A program made the translations under genes and the position numbers. Positions 1 through 6,366 of a stretch of DNA of 18,074 nt are shown in pieces. The notes under the pieces are model-generated. The model ran no database searches. It had not been told where the DNA came from and was given only the letters and a program-made list of their open reading frames with translations. Where the stretch lies: positions 1 through 18,074 of the forward strand of contig JAADDU010000177.1 in NCBI GenBank assembly GCA_013153755.1, given 5' to 3'. The DNA comes from Campylobacterota bacterium (GTDB lineage Bacteria; Campylobacterota; Campylobacteria; Campylobacterales; Sulfurimonadaceae). Numbering within the stretch: the first letter of the stretch is position 1; each line of letters begins with the position of its first letter.

Positions 1-222
1 ACTATACATGAAGTTCAGACATTAGAATCAAAAGAGATTAATTTAGGTAAAATTGAATTAAAAGAGTATCTAAAAACTCTAGATTTAAAGTCTTACCAAA
101 AAAAAGTTATAAAAAGAAGATTTTTAGCAGTTTATGATAGCGATATAAGAGTTATGCAAAAAGATGGAAAATTATATTTGGATTTTTCAAAATATGATTA
201 TAGTGATTTACTCTCACACTGA
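1..222 (+). CDS. C-terminal end of an unrecognised protein (partial)
   Basis: An open frame runs from the first base of the window to a TGA at 220-222 and gives the last 73 residues of a protein whose start lies outside. The visible part is charged and lysine-rich, ends in DYSDLLSH, and shows no transmembrane stretch, cysteine motif or catalytic signature that I can recognise. A perfect 16-bp terminator hairpin follows the stop within ten bases, so this is the last gene of its transcript. I do not know the family and assign no function. The coding call rests on the full-length open frame, codon use like its neighbours and the terminator placed directly after it. Confidence 0.7.
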   Translation, partial: TIHEVQTLESKEINLGKIELKEYLKTLDLKSYQKKVIKRRFLAVYDSDIRVMQKDGKLYLDFSKYDYSDLLSH

Positions 223-230
223 TAAGGTAT

Positions 231-269
231 AAAAAAAGAGATATAGTTTTTGGCTATATCTCTTTTTTT
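231..269 (+). terminator. Rho-independent terminator, probably bidirectional
   Basis: A perfect 16-bp inverted repeat (231-246 pairing with 254-269) encloses a 7-nt loop. The left arm starts with seven A and the right arm ends with seven T, so the hairpin carries its own U-tract in both directions. It closes the transcript of the partial gene ending at 222 and insulates it from the regulator gene downstream. Confidence 0.9.
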
Positions 270-411
270 ATATCTAAAATATACGTAAAACCGTGTATAG
301 TATATATTTTAATAGATAAAATATACTTTTTTATTTATTTTATATACATAATCAACTATATAATATTTAAATAAATGTATATTTAAGTATATAATCCGTA
401 TAATTCTCTTT
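270..411 (+). promoter_or_regulatory. AT-rich control region of the HTH gene, with repeated GTATAT/ATATAC words
   Basis: This stretch carries a series of related words in both orientations: AAAATATAC at 276-284 and 318-326, GTATATATTTT at 300-310, ATATAC ending at 347, GTATATTTAA at 378-386 and GTATATAAT from 387. Two good -10 hexamers TATAAT lie at 390-395 and 399-404, only 16 and 7 bases before the ATG at 412. A promoter here would give a leader of roughly ten bases or none. The density of half-site-like words suggests operator sites, possibly for the HTH protein itself. The base composition is so AT-rich that some of this could be chance. Confidence 0.45.
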
Positions 412-657
412 ATGCAAATTGATGATCTATTTAATATCCTTCATAACTCTTTAGAGTCTCAAAATAATGGTAAAAAAGTTTCTTTAAAAGAAATGGCTTC
501 ATCACTTGGGATATCTATGCGTACATATCAAGACTGGAAGCTTGGTCGTGCTAAACCACAAGCTGCTGGAGTTGTTATGAAAATGTTAGGAAGATTAGAT
601 GATGATGAGATTATTAGAGCTGTAAGAAAAATCAACAAACTAAATGAGGTAACTTAA
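412..657 (+). CDS. Small helix-turn-helix (XRE-like) DNA-binding protein
   Basis: This 81-residue protein has a helix-turn-helix at about residues 22-48: the segment LKEMASSLGIS fits the first helix and turn, and MRTYQDWKLGRAKP fits a recognition helix. A short helical tail (DDDEIIRAVRKI) follows. It is probably a transcription regulator, but the target is unknown. The ATG at 412 is the only reasonable start: there is no other ATG, GTG or TTG in frame back to the upstream stop at 361-363, and the next Met is inside the domain. No Shine-Dalgarno sequence precedes it and a TATAAT lies only 7 bases upstream, so the mRNA may be leaderless. Its stop TAA overlaps the ATG of the next gene by one base (TAATG), so the two proteins are translationally coupled and probably act together. 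HU follows downstream. Confidence 0.8.
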   Translation: MQIDDLFNILHNSLESQNNGKKVSLKEMASSLGISMRTYQDWKLGRAKPQAAGVVMKMLGRLDDDEIIRAVRKINKLNEVT

Positions 658-863
658 TGGGTGCATTAACACAACAAGAAAGAGATGGATTAGAGGATAT
701 TTTTCTATCACTTAGCAGAACAAATAAAAAGATGTTGATATCAGAAAATATAAGTATAAAGACTATAAAAGTAATTAAAATGGCTAAAATAGGATTAAAA
801 GAGGTGAAAAAAGCACGATTTATCGAATTTTTGCTTAAAAAGAAGAAAATTTTAAGCAAATAA
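657..863 (+). CDS. Small basic protein coupled to the HTH regulator, function unknown
   Basis: This is a 68-residue, lysine-rich protein ending in a strongly basic tail (FLLKKKKILSK). I recognise no family. Its ATG overlaps the stop of the HTH gene by one base, and GAGGT at about 645-649 gives a well-spaced ribosome binding site inside the upstream gene. This arrangement is typical of a deliberate gene pair and is the main evidence that the frame is real. The charge would suit nucleic-acid binding or a partner of the HTH protein, but that is inference only. A perfect 11-bp inverted repeat (830-840 with 850-860) covers its last codons; it lacks a T-tract, so it is not a convincing terminator, and read-through into HU is possible. 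A toxin-antitoxin pair was considered, but nothing in the sequence identifies a toxin. Confidence 0.6.
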   Translation: MGALTQQERDGLEDIFLSLSRTNKKMLISENISIKTIKVIKMAKIGLKEVKKARFIEFLLKKKKILSK

Positions 864-875
864 ACTATAAAGTAC

Positions 876-903
876 TTGTAGCTGAATTATTTTTGCGTAT
901 ATT
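876..903 (+). promoter_or_regulatory. Candidate promoter of the HU gene
   Basis: TTGTAG at 876-881 and TATATT at 898-903 are separated by 16 bp, giving a reasonable sigma-70 type promoter about 45 bases upstream of the HU start. The ribosome binding site AAGGG is at 936-940. Confidence 0.45.
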
Positions 904-947
904 AGCTAAATAATTTCGGAAATCTTTATGACTCTAAGGGTAAATAT

Positions 948-1232
948 ATGAATAAAGCTCAATTCGTTGAATTAGTACAAGCAAGTGGTGAGTATAAAAC
1001 TAAAGTTGAAGCAGAAGCTGCAATCAAAGCATTTACAGAAGCTGTAACTACAGCTTTGGTAAAAAATGAAGATGTTTCTTTAGTTGGTTTTGGTAGTTTT
1101 AATGCAACTCTTCAAAAAGGTAAAAGTGGTAAAGTTCCTGGAACAGATAAAACTTATACTACTCAAGATAAAATGGTTCCAAAATTTAAAGCTGGTAAAG
1201 GTCTTAAAGATCGCGTTGCAGCTGGTAAATAA
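948..1232 (+). CDS. hup: DNA-binding protein HU (nucleoid-associated histone-like protein)
   Basis: This is a 94-residue member of the HU/IHF family, at the usual family length of about 90. It starts with the typical helical dimerisation region (MNKAQFVELV), continues with GFGSF at residues 47-51 at the turn into the beta sheet, and has a basic beta-arm and C-terminal part with the hallmark PKFKAGKGLKDRV. HU binds DNA non-specifically as a dimer in the nucleoid, bends it and helps replication initiation and recombination. It has a good AAGGG ribosome binding site 7 bases before the ATG, its own candidate promoter and a downstream terminator, so it is probably expressed alone and strongly. HU versus IHF subunit cannot be fully decided from sequence alone, but a single homodimeric HU fits this phylum best. 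Confidence 0.95.
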   Translation: MNKAQFVELVQASGEYKTKVEAEAAIKAFTEAVTTALVKNEDVSLVGFGSFNATLQKGKSGKVPGTDKTYTTQDKMVPKFKAGKGLKDRVAAGK

Positions 1233-1240
1233 ATTTTTCA

Positions 1241-1285
1241 AGATTTACCGTCTAAAGATGACGGTAAATCTCCTCCCTATTTTTT
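1241..1285 (+). terminator. Rho-independent terminator after HU
   Basis: A 12-bp perfect stem (1241-1252 with 1260-1271, core GATTTACCGTC) surrounds a 7-nt loop. A pyrimidine-rich run ending in seven T follows. The T run is about eight bases from the stem, so efficiency may be less than maximal. Confidence 0.8.
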
Positions 1286-1351
1286 TGTGATTTTCTCTTC
1301 AAAATTTAAATAATAATAGTATTGACAACTAAAACTTCAAAAGGAAAAAAT

Positions 1352-1894
1352 ATGTTTAAAATAATATTTACTTTTTTATTGATATTCTCAATAAATACTT
1401 ATGCAAATGATGATGAACCAAGAGTAGTTCTTCAAACTTCAAAAGGTGATATAGAATTAGTTTTATATAAAGATATAGCACCATTAACAGTTGAAAATTT
1501 TATGACACATGTAAAAAATGGCTACTATAATGGCGTAGCTTTTCATAGAATTATAAAAGATTTTATGATTCAAGGTGGTGATCCAACTGAAACTGGTAGA
1601 GGTGGAGAGAGTATCTGGAAAAAAGATTTTAAAGATGAATTTAAAGATAAAACTTTTGATAAAGCTGGAATCTTAGCTATGGCAAATAGAGGACCACATA
1701 CAAATGGAAGCCAATTTTTCATTACCACTGCTCCAACACCTTGGCTAAATGGAAGACATACTATCTTTGGATATGTAACTAAAAATACTATGTCAACACT
1801 TAAAAAATTAAATAACGTAAGAACCTCTGGACAAAGAAGAGGGGACAGACCATTGGATAGAGTTGAGATTATAAAAGCGTACATAAAAAAATAG
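1352..1894 (+). CDS. Periplasmic cyclophilin-type peptidyl-prolyl cis-trans isomerase
   Basis: This 180-residue protein consists of a signal peptide (residues 1-18, ending TYA before NDDEP) and a complete cyclophilin domain. It catalyses cis-trans isomerisation of X-Pro bonds, here on exported proteins in the periplasm. Seen motifs are FHRIIKDFMIQGGDP (catalytic Arg66, Gln74), MANRGPHTNGSQFFIT and WLNGRHTIFG (Trp131, His136), which cover the classical active site. I chose the ATG at 1352 because AAGGA lies just upstream at 1341-1345 and the sequence then begins as a clean signal peptide. A TTG at 1322 would add ten polar residues in front and lacks such a site. The gene stands alone between the HU terminator and pit. 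It resembles PpiA/PpiB-type enzymes, and I leave the symbol empty because the subtype is not certain. Confidence 0.93.
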   Translation: MFKIIFTFLLIFSINTYANDDEPRVVLQTSKGDIELVLYKDIAPLTVENFMTHVKNGYYNGVAFHRIIKDFMIQGGDPTETGRGGESIWKKDFKDEFKDKTFDKAGILAMANRGPHTNGSQFFITTAPTPWLNGRHTIFGYVTKNTMSTLKKLNNVRTSGQRRGDRPLDRVEIIKAYIKK

Positions 1895-1898
1895 CTCA

Positions 1899-1933
1899 TT
1901 GTAATCATTTTGTAACCTTTAAAAAGATATAAT
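1899..1933 (+). promoter_or_regulatory. Candidate pit promoter with a Pho-box-like tandem repeat
   Basis: Two adjacent 11-base units, TTGTAATCATT (1899-1909) and TTGTAACCTTT (1910-1920), match at 9 of 11 positions and both begin TTGTAA. They end seven bases before a perfect -10 hexamer TATAAT (1928-1933). No normal -35 box is present. Tandem 11-bp-spaced half sites standing in for the -35 element are the known architecture of PhoB-type boxes, and the gene downstream is a phosphate transporter. The motif differs from the E. coli consensus, so this is inference. Confidence 0.45.
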
Positions 1934-1960
1934 TTTAAAAATAATAACAAGAGGTTAGTT

Positions 1961-3604
1961 ATGGAAATACAAACTATGAAAAAACTTGAGCAAGAGGCTC
2001 TCAAAAAAAGTGGTACAGACTTTATGAGAATAGGATTTGCTCTGTTTTTTATGATAGCAGTGTTAACATTTAGTTTTGTAAGCAATGGTGGAATTCCAAA
2101 TAATATGTTTTTAGCAGTAGCTGCACTTATAGGTGCATATATGGCTATGAATATTGGTGCAAATGATGTTGCGAATAATGTTGGACCTGCTGTTGGTTCT
2201 AAAGCACTAACTCTTACAACTGCTATCATTATAGCTGCTGTTTTTGAAGCTGCTGGAGCCTTAATAGCTGGTGGTGAAGTTGTAAAAACCATAAAAAAAG
2301 GTATCATAGACATATCTGCTTTTGGTGGAAATGCTGACCCATTTATCTGGGCTATGATGGCTGCACTTTTAGCAGCTGCCCTTTGGCTTAATTTTGCTAC
2401 GGCTATGAAAGCACCAGTATCTACTACTCATTCTATAGTTGGTGGTGTTATGGGAGCTGGTATTGCTGCTGCTGGTTTTAGTATAGTTTCATGGACAACT
2501 ATGGGCAAGATAGTTGCTTCATGGGTTATATCTCCTGTTTTAGGTGGTGTTATTGCTGCTACCTTTTTGTTTTCCATTAAAAAATCTATACTCTTTAAAG
2601 AAGATAAAGTTCAAGCTGCTAAAAAATATGTACCTGTCTTTGTAGCTATAATGTCATGGGCATTTATAACTTACTTAACATTAAAAGGTTTAAAAAAGAT
2701 TTGGCCAACAGTTGTAGAAATTTTAAACTGCATCCCTTTAGTTTCTATAGAGATGACAAAAAAACCAACTCTTTTAACTGCTTTAATTCTTGGACTTGTT
2801 ACAGCGATAGCTGTTTATGTAGTTATGAAGAAAAAACTATCAAATACAACAAAGTTAGAGAATTCTAAAGCATCAGTAAATACTCTTTTTACTATCCCTC
2901 TTATTTTTTCTGCTGCATTGCTTAGTTTTGCTCATGGTGCCAATGATGTTGCAAATGCGATAGGCCCATTAGCTGCTATAAATGATGCAGTTGTAAATGG
3001 TGGTATATCCTCTAAAGCTTCTATACCTTTATGGGTTATGGGTGTTGGGGCGTTAGGTATTGCATTGGGATTAGCTCTTTATGGACCAAAACTTATAAAA
3101 ACAGTTGGTACAGAGATAACTGAATTAGATCAAGTAAGAGCATTTTCTATTGCTATGGCTGCATCTATCACTGTTATTATAGCTTCTCAGCTTGGTCTTC
3201 CTGTTAGTTCAACTCATATTGCTATAGGTGGTGTTTTTGGTGTTGGCTTTTTAAGAGAGTATATGCATATCAGTGATGTAAGTAGTACAATAGAAGAAGA
3301 TAAGCTTACGATAGAAGATGAAAAAAATACACTTAATGCTTATCAAAAAGAGTTAAAATCTTTAGAAGCAAAAGATTCTAAACGAGAAGCAGATTATGAA
3401 AGAATAGTTGAACTTTATAAGCTTATAGCACAAGAGAATAAAAATATAAAATCAACTAAAAAACATATCAAAAAAGCTAAAAAAGTTGAATATGTAAAAC
3501 GAGATGCAGTGAAAAAGATTGTTGCAGCGTGGATTATAACAGTTCCAGCAGCAGCTATTTTAGCAGGAATTTTATTTTATATGATAAGAGGAATAATGGT
3601 TTAA
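1961..3604 (+). CDS. pit: PiT-family inorganic phosphate transporter with a large cytoplasmic coiled-coil loop
   Basis: This 547-residue inner-membrane protein imports phosphate by ion coupling. The internal duplication typical of PiT is plain: GANDVAN occurs at residues 66-72 and again at 326-332, and each half has a second signature, PVSTTHS (152-158) and PVSSTHI (414-420). Hydrophobic segments alternate through the rest. Between about residues 437 and 515 a highly charged, heptad-like region rich in Glu and Lys (EEDKLTIEDEKNTLNAYQKE) is inserted before the last membrane segment and is predicted to form a cytoplasmic coiled coil. The ATG at 1961 has AGAGG at 1950-1954. A tandem repeat resembling a Pho box precedes the gene, so phosphate control is likely. 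No PhoU-like partner lies beside it; the coiled coil might take part of that regulatory role. The 3' end overlaps the convergent folP by four bases. Confidence 0.95.
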   Translation: MEIQTMKKLEQEALKKSGTDFMRIGFALFFMIAVLTFSFVSNGGIPNNMFLAVAALIGAYMAMNIGANDVANNVGPAVGSKALTLTTAIIIAAVFEAAGALIAGGEVVKTIKKGIIDISAFGGNADPFIWAMMAALLAAALWLNFATAMKAPVSTTHSIVGGVMGAGIAAAGFSIVSWTTMGKIVASWVISPVLGGVIAATFLFSIKKSILFKEDKVQAAKKYVPVFVAIMSWAFITYLTLKGLKKIWPTVVEILNCIPLVSIEMTKKPTLLTALILGLVTAIAVYVVMKKKLSNTTKLENSKASVNTLFTIPLIFSAALLSFAHGANDVANAIGPLAAINDAVVNGGISSKASIPLWVMGVGALGIALGLALYGPKLIKTVGTEITELDQVRAFSIAMAASITVIIASQLGLPVSSTHIAIGGVFGVGFLREYMHISDVSSTIEEDKLTIEDEKNTLNAYQKELKSLEAKDSKREADYERIVELYKLIAQENKNIKSTKKHIKKAKKVEYVKRDAVKKIVAAWIITVPAAAILAGILFYMIRGIMV

Positions 3605-4743
3605 ATAGTATTTAATGCTTTTTGAACCTCAATAGCCTGTAGATGTTCTTTTACATCATGGACTCTTAATATAGAAGCACCATTCTTATAAGCTTCTAGA
3701 TGCAGTGCTATTGTTCCAGCTAGTCGATTTTCAACATTAGATGCAGTGATTTTATCTATCATAGACTTTCTACTAGCTCCAACTAAAATCTTTTTCTCAA
3801 GCGTTAAAAAATGCTCAAGGTTTTTTATAAGTGTTAGATTGTCATGGAGTGTTTTACCAAAACCTATCCCTACATCAATGATCATATCGCTAATACCAAA
3901 TGACTGAGCTTTATCTATTCTAGATTTTAAAAAGCTATATATATCATCTAAAATATTGTCATATTTCGGACTATTTTGCATCGTTTTTGGAGTACCTTGC
4001 ATATGCATTATGATAGCAGTAGCACCATACGATGCACATAGTTTACAAACTTCATCATTCTGCAGACCTGTTATATCATTTAGTATATGAAAACCACTAT
4101 CTAGAGCGTATTGTATAACACTTGGTTCATAACTATCTATACTAAGAGTAGTCTGCTCATATAGTTTTTGTTTATGTATTGCATCTAAAATGGGTTTTAC
4201 TCTTTTTAACTCTTCTTTTGCATTTACTACTGCACTATTTGGGGCAGAAGAAACACCACCTATATCTATGATATTTGCTCCATTGCTTATCATCTGCTTT
4301 AAAGTTTTTATCGCATCTAAATCTACAAATCTACTGCCATTAAAAAAACTATCGTCATTTGCATTGATGACACCCATGATTTGAACTTCAGAATTTTTTT
4401 TAACTCTAAGTATCTCAGATAATCTTAATGCAACCTCTTTAAGTCCAAATGGCTGAGCTAGCTCTTTTTTACTTAGTATCTTAAGCTCTTTAGTTGTGGC
4501 AATAAGCATACAATCAACAAAAGGTTTAGATGCGATAACTGTTCCTCTTGGAACTGCCAAATCAGCCCCTATAGATAGTGCATCCTGTTTTAAGATATTT
4601 GCTCCACCAACAGGTAAATCTTTTATATGTATGATGTGATGTTGAATCTTTTCACTAAGGATTTTAATCCCACCCTCATCAACACCTATTTTTCTAAGAT
4701 AAGCTTTTGCATCTATATTATTGGATAATTTTTCAACTAGCAT
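3601..4743 (-). CDS. folP: Dihydropteroate synthase with N-terminal extension
   Basis: This 380-residue enzyme condenses 6-hydroxymethyl-dihydropterin pyrophosphate with p-aminobenzoate to make dihydropteroate in folate synthesis, and is the sulfonamide target. The DHPS barrel occupies about residues 120-375: IMGVINANDDSF (Asn127, Asp131), IIDIGG, SIDSYEP, ILNDITG, MHMQGTPKTMQ, DVGIGFGKT, VGASRKSM (324-326 SRK) and LRVHDV. In the loop usually written GESTRP the protein has GGVSSAPNS, so the Arg is absent. About 115 residues precede the barrel, making the protein longer than the usual 270-280. I recall similarly long FolP in Helicobacter, so this is probably normal for the phylum. The start ATG at 4743 overlaps the end of holB by 11 bases. 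It is the last gene of the minus-strand operon and meets pit tail to tail. Confidence 0.95.
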   Translation of the reverse strand: MLVEKLSNNIDAKAYLRKIGVDEGGIKILSEKIQHHIIHIKDLPVGGANILKQDALSIGADLAVPRGTVIASKPFVDCMLIATTKELKILSKKELAQPFGLKEVALRLSEILRVKKNSEVQIMGVINANDDSFFNGSRFVDLDAIKTLKQMISNGANIIDIGGVSSAPNSAVVNAKEELKRVKPILDAIHKQKLYEQTTLSIDSYEPSVIQYALDSGFHILNDITGLQNDEVCKLCASYGATAIIMHMQGTPKTMQNSPKYDNILDDIYSFLKSRIDKAQSFGISDMIIDVGIGFGKTLHDNLTLIKNLEHFLTLEKKILVGASRKSMIDKITASNVENRLAGTIALHLEAYKNGASILRVHDVKEHLQAIEVQKALNTI

Positions 4744-5350
4744 CCATAAACCCCATAAGTATAAGAGCTAAAACACCCTGTGGTCTTGAATTTAATTCTA
4801 AAAGTCTGTATGCTTTATCAAAATTGTCTAATTGTTTTTGAGTTAAGATTAGCATATCTATAACAGTTGCTCTATAAAAGATAGCTTCAACTAAAGCTTT
4901 TGCATCAGTTTTATTTACTCTTACATGTTTTTTTAAAAATGCAAAAATAGAGGCATAATCAAGAGAAGATAAATTTAACTCACATTCATACTCTTTTTTG
5001 ATACTTTGACCTTTGATGATTGGAAGTCTTGAGCGAACAGTTGAAAGCAAGTTTGATTTTGTAGGACTTATGATGATAAATTCTATATTTTTAGGTGGTT
5101 CTTCAAAAAGTTTTAAAAGTGAATTTTGAGATACAGTGTGAAATTCATTTGCACCCATAATGATGTACTTTGTTTGAGATTCACTTATATATGCCTCTTT
5201 GACAACAGCCTTTGCGTGCTCAAGTAAAAATTTGTCTTCTATAAATCCAACTACTCTATGTGGTTTTAGAGATATTTTTAGTCTGTCAAATTCATATTCT
5301 ATATCGTTAGATATAAGTATATGTCCTTGTGTTTTTTTAGGAACTAACAT
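4733..5350 (-). CDS. holB: DNA polymerase III subunit delta' (short, clamp-loader)
   Basis: This gene gives a 205-residue cytoplasmic clamp-loader subunit, which helps place the beta sliding clamp on DNA. The best signals are NSLLKLFEEPP at residues 76-86 and STVRSRL at 103-109, equivalent to the sensor and SRC-like region of AAA+ clamp-loader subunits. It lacks a Walker A motif and is much shorter than E. coli delta' (334 residues); reduced delta' proteins are usual in this phylum as I recall. I chose the ATG at 5350 because GGAGAGG lies four bases upstream. An upstream ATG pair near 5389 would add 13 residues inside hobA with no such site. With this start it overlaps hobA by 14 bases and folP by 11, so the genes are translationally coupled. 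HobA, which acts at origin initiation, and HolB may be made in step. Confidence 0.88.
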   Translation of the reverse strand: MLVPKKTQGHILISNDIEYEFDRLKISLKPHRVVGFIEDKFLLEHAKAVVKEAYISESQTKYIIMGANEFHTVSQNSLLKLFEEPPKNIEFIIISPTKSNLLSTVRSRLPIIKGQSIKKEYECELNLSSLDYASIFAFLKKHVRVNKTDAKALVEAIFYRATVIDMLILTQKQLDNFDKAYRLLELNSRPQGVLALILMGFMDAS

Positions 5351-5885
5351 CAACCTCTCCAAACATAGATGCGCTAAGTGAAGCATCAAAAAGTTTATAA
5401 AGTTGTAAAAGTTTTATGTCTAAGTTAGAGTCATAAGATTTCATCGTAAAAGCATTGTGAAACTCTTCATCAAATATCCAAAAATAGCTACTATCTTTTC
5501 TCTTGGCTATATCTGCGCGTTTGTTGTCACCTTTTCCTATGTACCAAAAAAAGTAGTCTTCTTTATATGAAAGAGTTATCATGTCTTCAACTATCTCTAT
5601 CATTTCGCCACCATTTATACTACTATAATCAGGGTATAGACTATCTATACTAACTATGGGGAGTAGGGGTCTATCTAGGTTTATAGCATTTATGCTATTT
5701 AGTATATATGTTTCAAACCATTTTCTTTTTTCATCAGTTATAAGTATGATGGTTTTACCGTTTAAGATTTGCTCAAGAGCTAAAGAGAGTGGATTTGTCC
5801 AGTCAAATCGCTGTTCTTCTAGCCAACTAAGTGATGCCCCATCCTCTCTTATCTTATCTAAGCTCCATTGTGCAAAATCGGACAT
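5337..5885 (-). CDS. hobA: DnaA-binding replication initiation regulator HobA
   Basis: This 182-residue protein matches HobA, the Campylobacterota-specific partner of DnaA that tetramerises, binds DnaA domain I and promotes orisome assembly at oriC; it is a structural counterpart of E. coli DiaA. I identify it from the characteristic N-terminus MSDFAQWSLDKIREDG, the following WLEEQRFDW and TIILITDEKRKWFE segments, the length of about 180, and its position between lysC and holB, which is the order I recall for HP1229-HP1231 in Helicobacter pylori. The ATG at 5885 lies four bases after the lysC stop. No frameshift or missing region is apparent. Its presence is the strongest single indicator of the phylum. 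Confidence 0.9.
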   Translation of the reverse strand: MSDFAQWSLDKIREDGASLSWLEEQRFDWTNPLSLALEQILNGKTIILITDEKRKWFETYILNSINAINLDRPLLPIVSIDSLYPDYSSINGGEMIEIVEDMITLSYKEDYFFWYIGKGDNKRADIAKRKDSSYFWIFDEEFHNAFTMKSYDSNLDIKLLQLYKLFDASLSASMFGEVDVSS

Positions 5886-5889
5886 TTTT

Positions 5890-6366
5890 TTATTTCTCTA
5901 GCTCGTAAGCACTATGTAAACTTCTAACAGCAAGTTCAGCATACTTTTCATCTATAACCATACTCACTTTTATCTCTGAAGTTGATATCATGTTTATATT
6001 TATATTTTCATCAGCCATTGTTGAGAATGCTTTTGCAGCAACGCCAGTATGTGACTTCATACCAACACCAACTATGGAAACTTTACAAATTTTTTCATTG
6101 TAAGATACTGCTACTATCTCTTTATCGTTTATAAAAGACTCTACAACTTTTTTAGCATCATTTAAATCACCCTCTGCAACAGTAAAGTCAATGTTTGTAG
6201 CACCATCGTGAGATTTATTTTGGATTATCATATCTATGTTTACTTCGTTAGATGCCAAGCGATTAAATATATCAGATGCGATGCCTGGTCTGTCTTTTAC
6301 ACCCATTAAAGATACACGAGCTTGATTTCTGTCTAATGCGATTCCACTTACTAATGGTTTTTCCAT
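5890..6366 (-). CDS. Predicted internal lysC product: aspartate kinase beta (regulatory) subunit
   Basis: Inside lysC, in the same frame, an ATG at 6366 (Met246 of the long form) is preceded by AAAGGAAG at 6375-6382 with an 8-base spacer, one of the best ribosome binding sites in the window. Translation from it gives 158 residues starting MEKPLVSGIALDRNQARVSL, which is exactly the two ACT domains. In Corynebacterium glutamicum and Bacillus subtilis lysC an internal start at the equivalent place makes the beta subunit of an alpha2-beta2 enzyme. The site and position are seen; the production of a separate protein is inference. Confidence 0.5.
   Translation of the reverse strand: MEKPLVSGIALDRNQARVSLMGVKDRPGIASDIFNRLASNEVNIDMIIQNKSHDGATNIDFTVAEGDLNDAKKVVESFINDKEIVAVSYNEKICKVSIVGVGMKSHTGVAAKAFSTMADENININMISTSEIKVSMVIDEKYAELAVRSLHSAYELEK

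Noticed and set aside
830..860. Perfect 11-bp inverted repeat as a terminator of the small basic gene
   Set aside because: It lies mostly inside the coding region, its stem is AT-rich and no T-tract follows on the plus strand.
412..863. HTH gene plus small basic gene as a toxin-antitoxin system
   Set aside because: The order and coupling would allow it, but neither protein shows a known toxin fold or catalytic residue, so I kept the neutral description.
880..916. Direct repeat AGCTGAATTATTT / AGCTAAATAATTT upstream of HU
   Set aside because: 11 of 13 matches in very AT-rich DNA is not convincing; it overlaps the promoter but could be chance.
1570..2313. Long open frame on the minus strand opposite the cyclophilin and pit genes
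   Set aside because: It is antisense to two clearly recognised proteins, spans their intergenic region, has no ribosome binding site and resembles no family; it is a shadow of the codon bias.
5351..5389. Longer start for holB (ATG pair near 5389)
   Set aside because: The added 13 residues lie wholly within hobA and have no ribosome binding site, while GGAGAGG is perfectly placed for the ATG at 5350.
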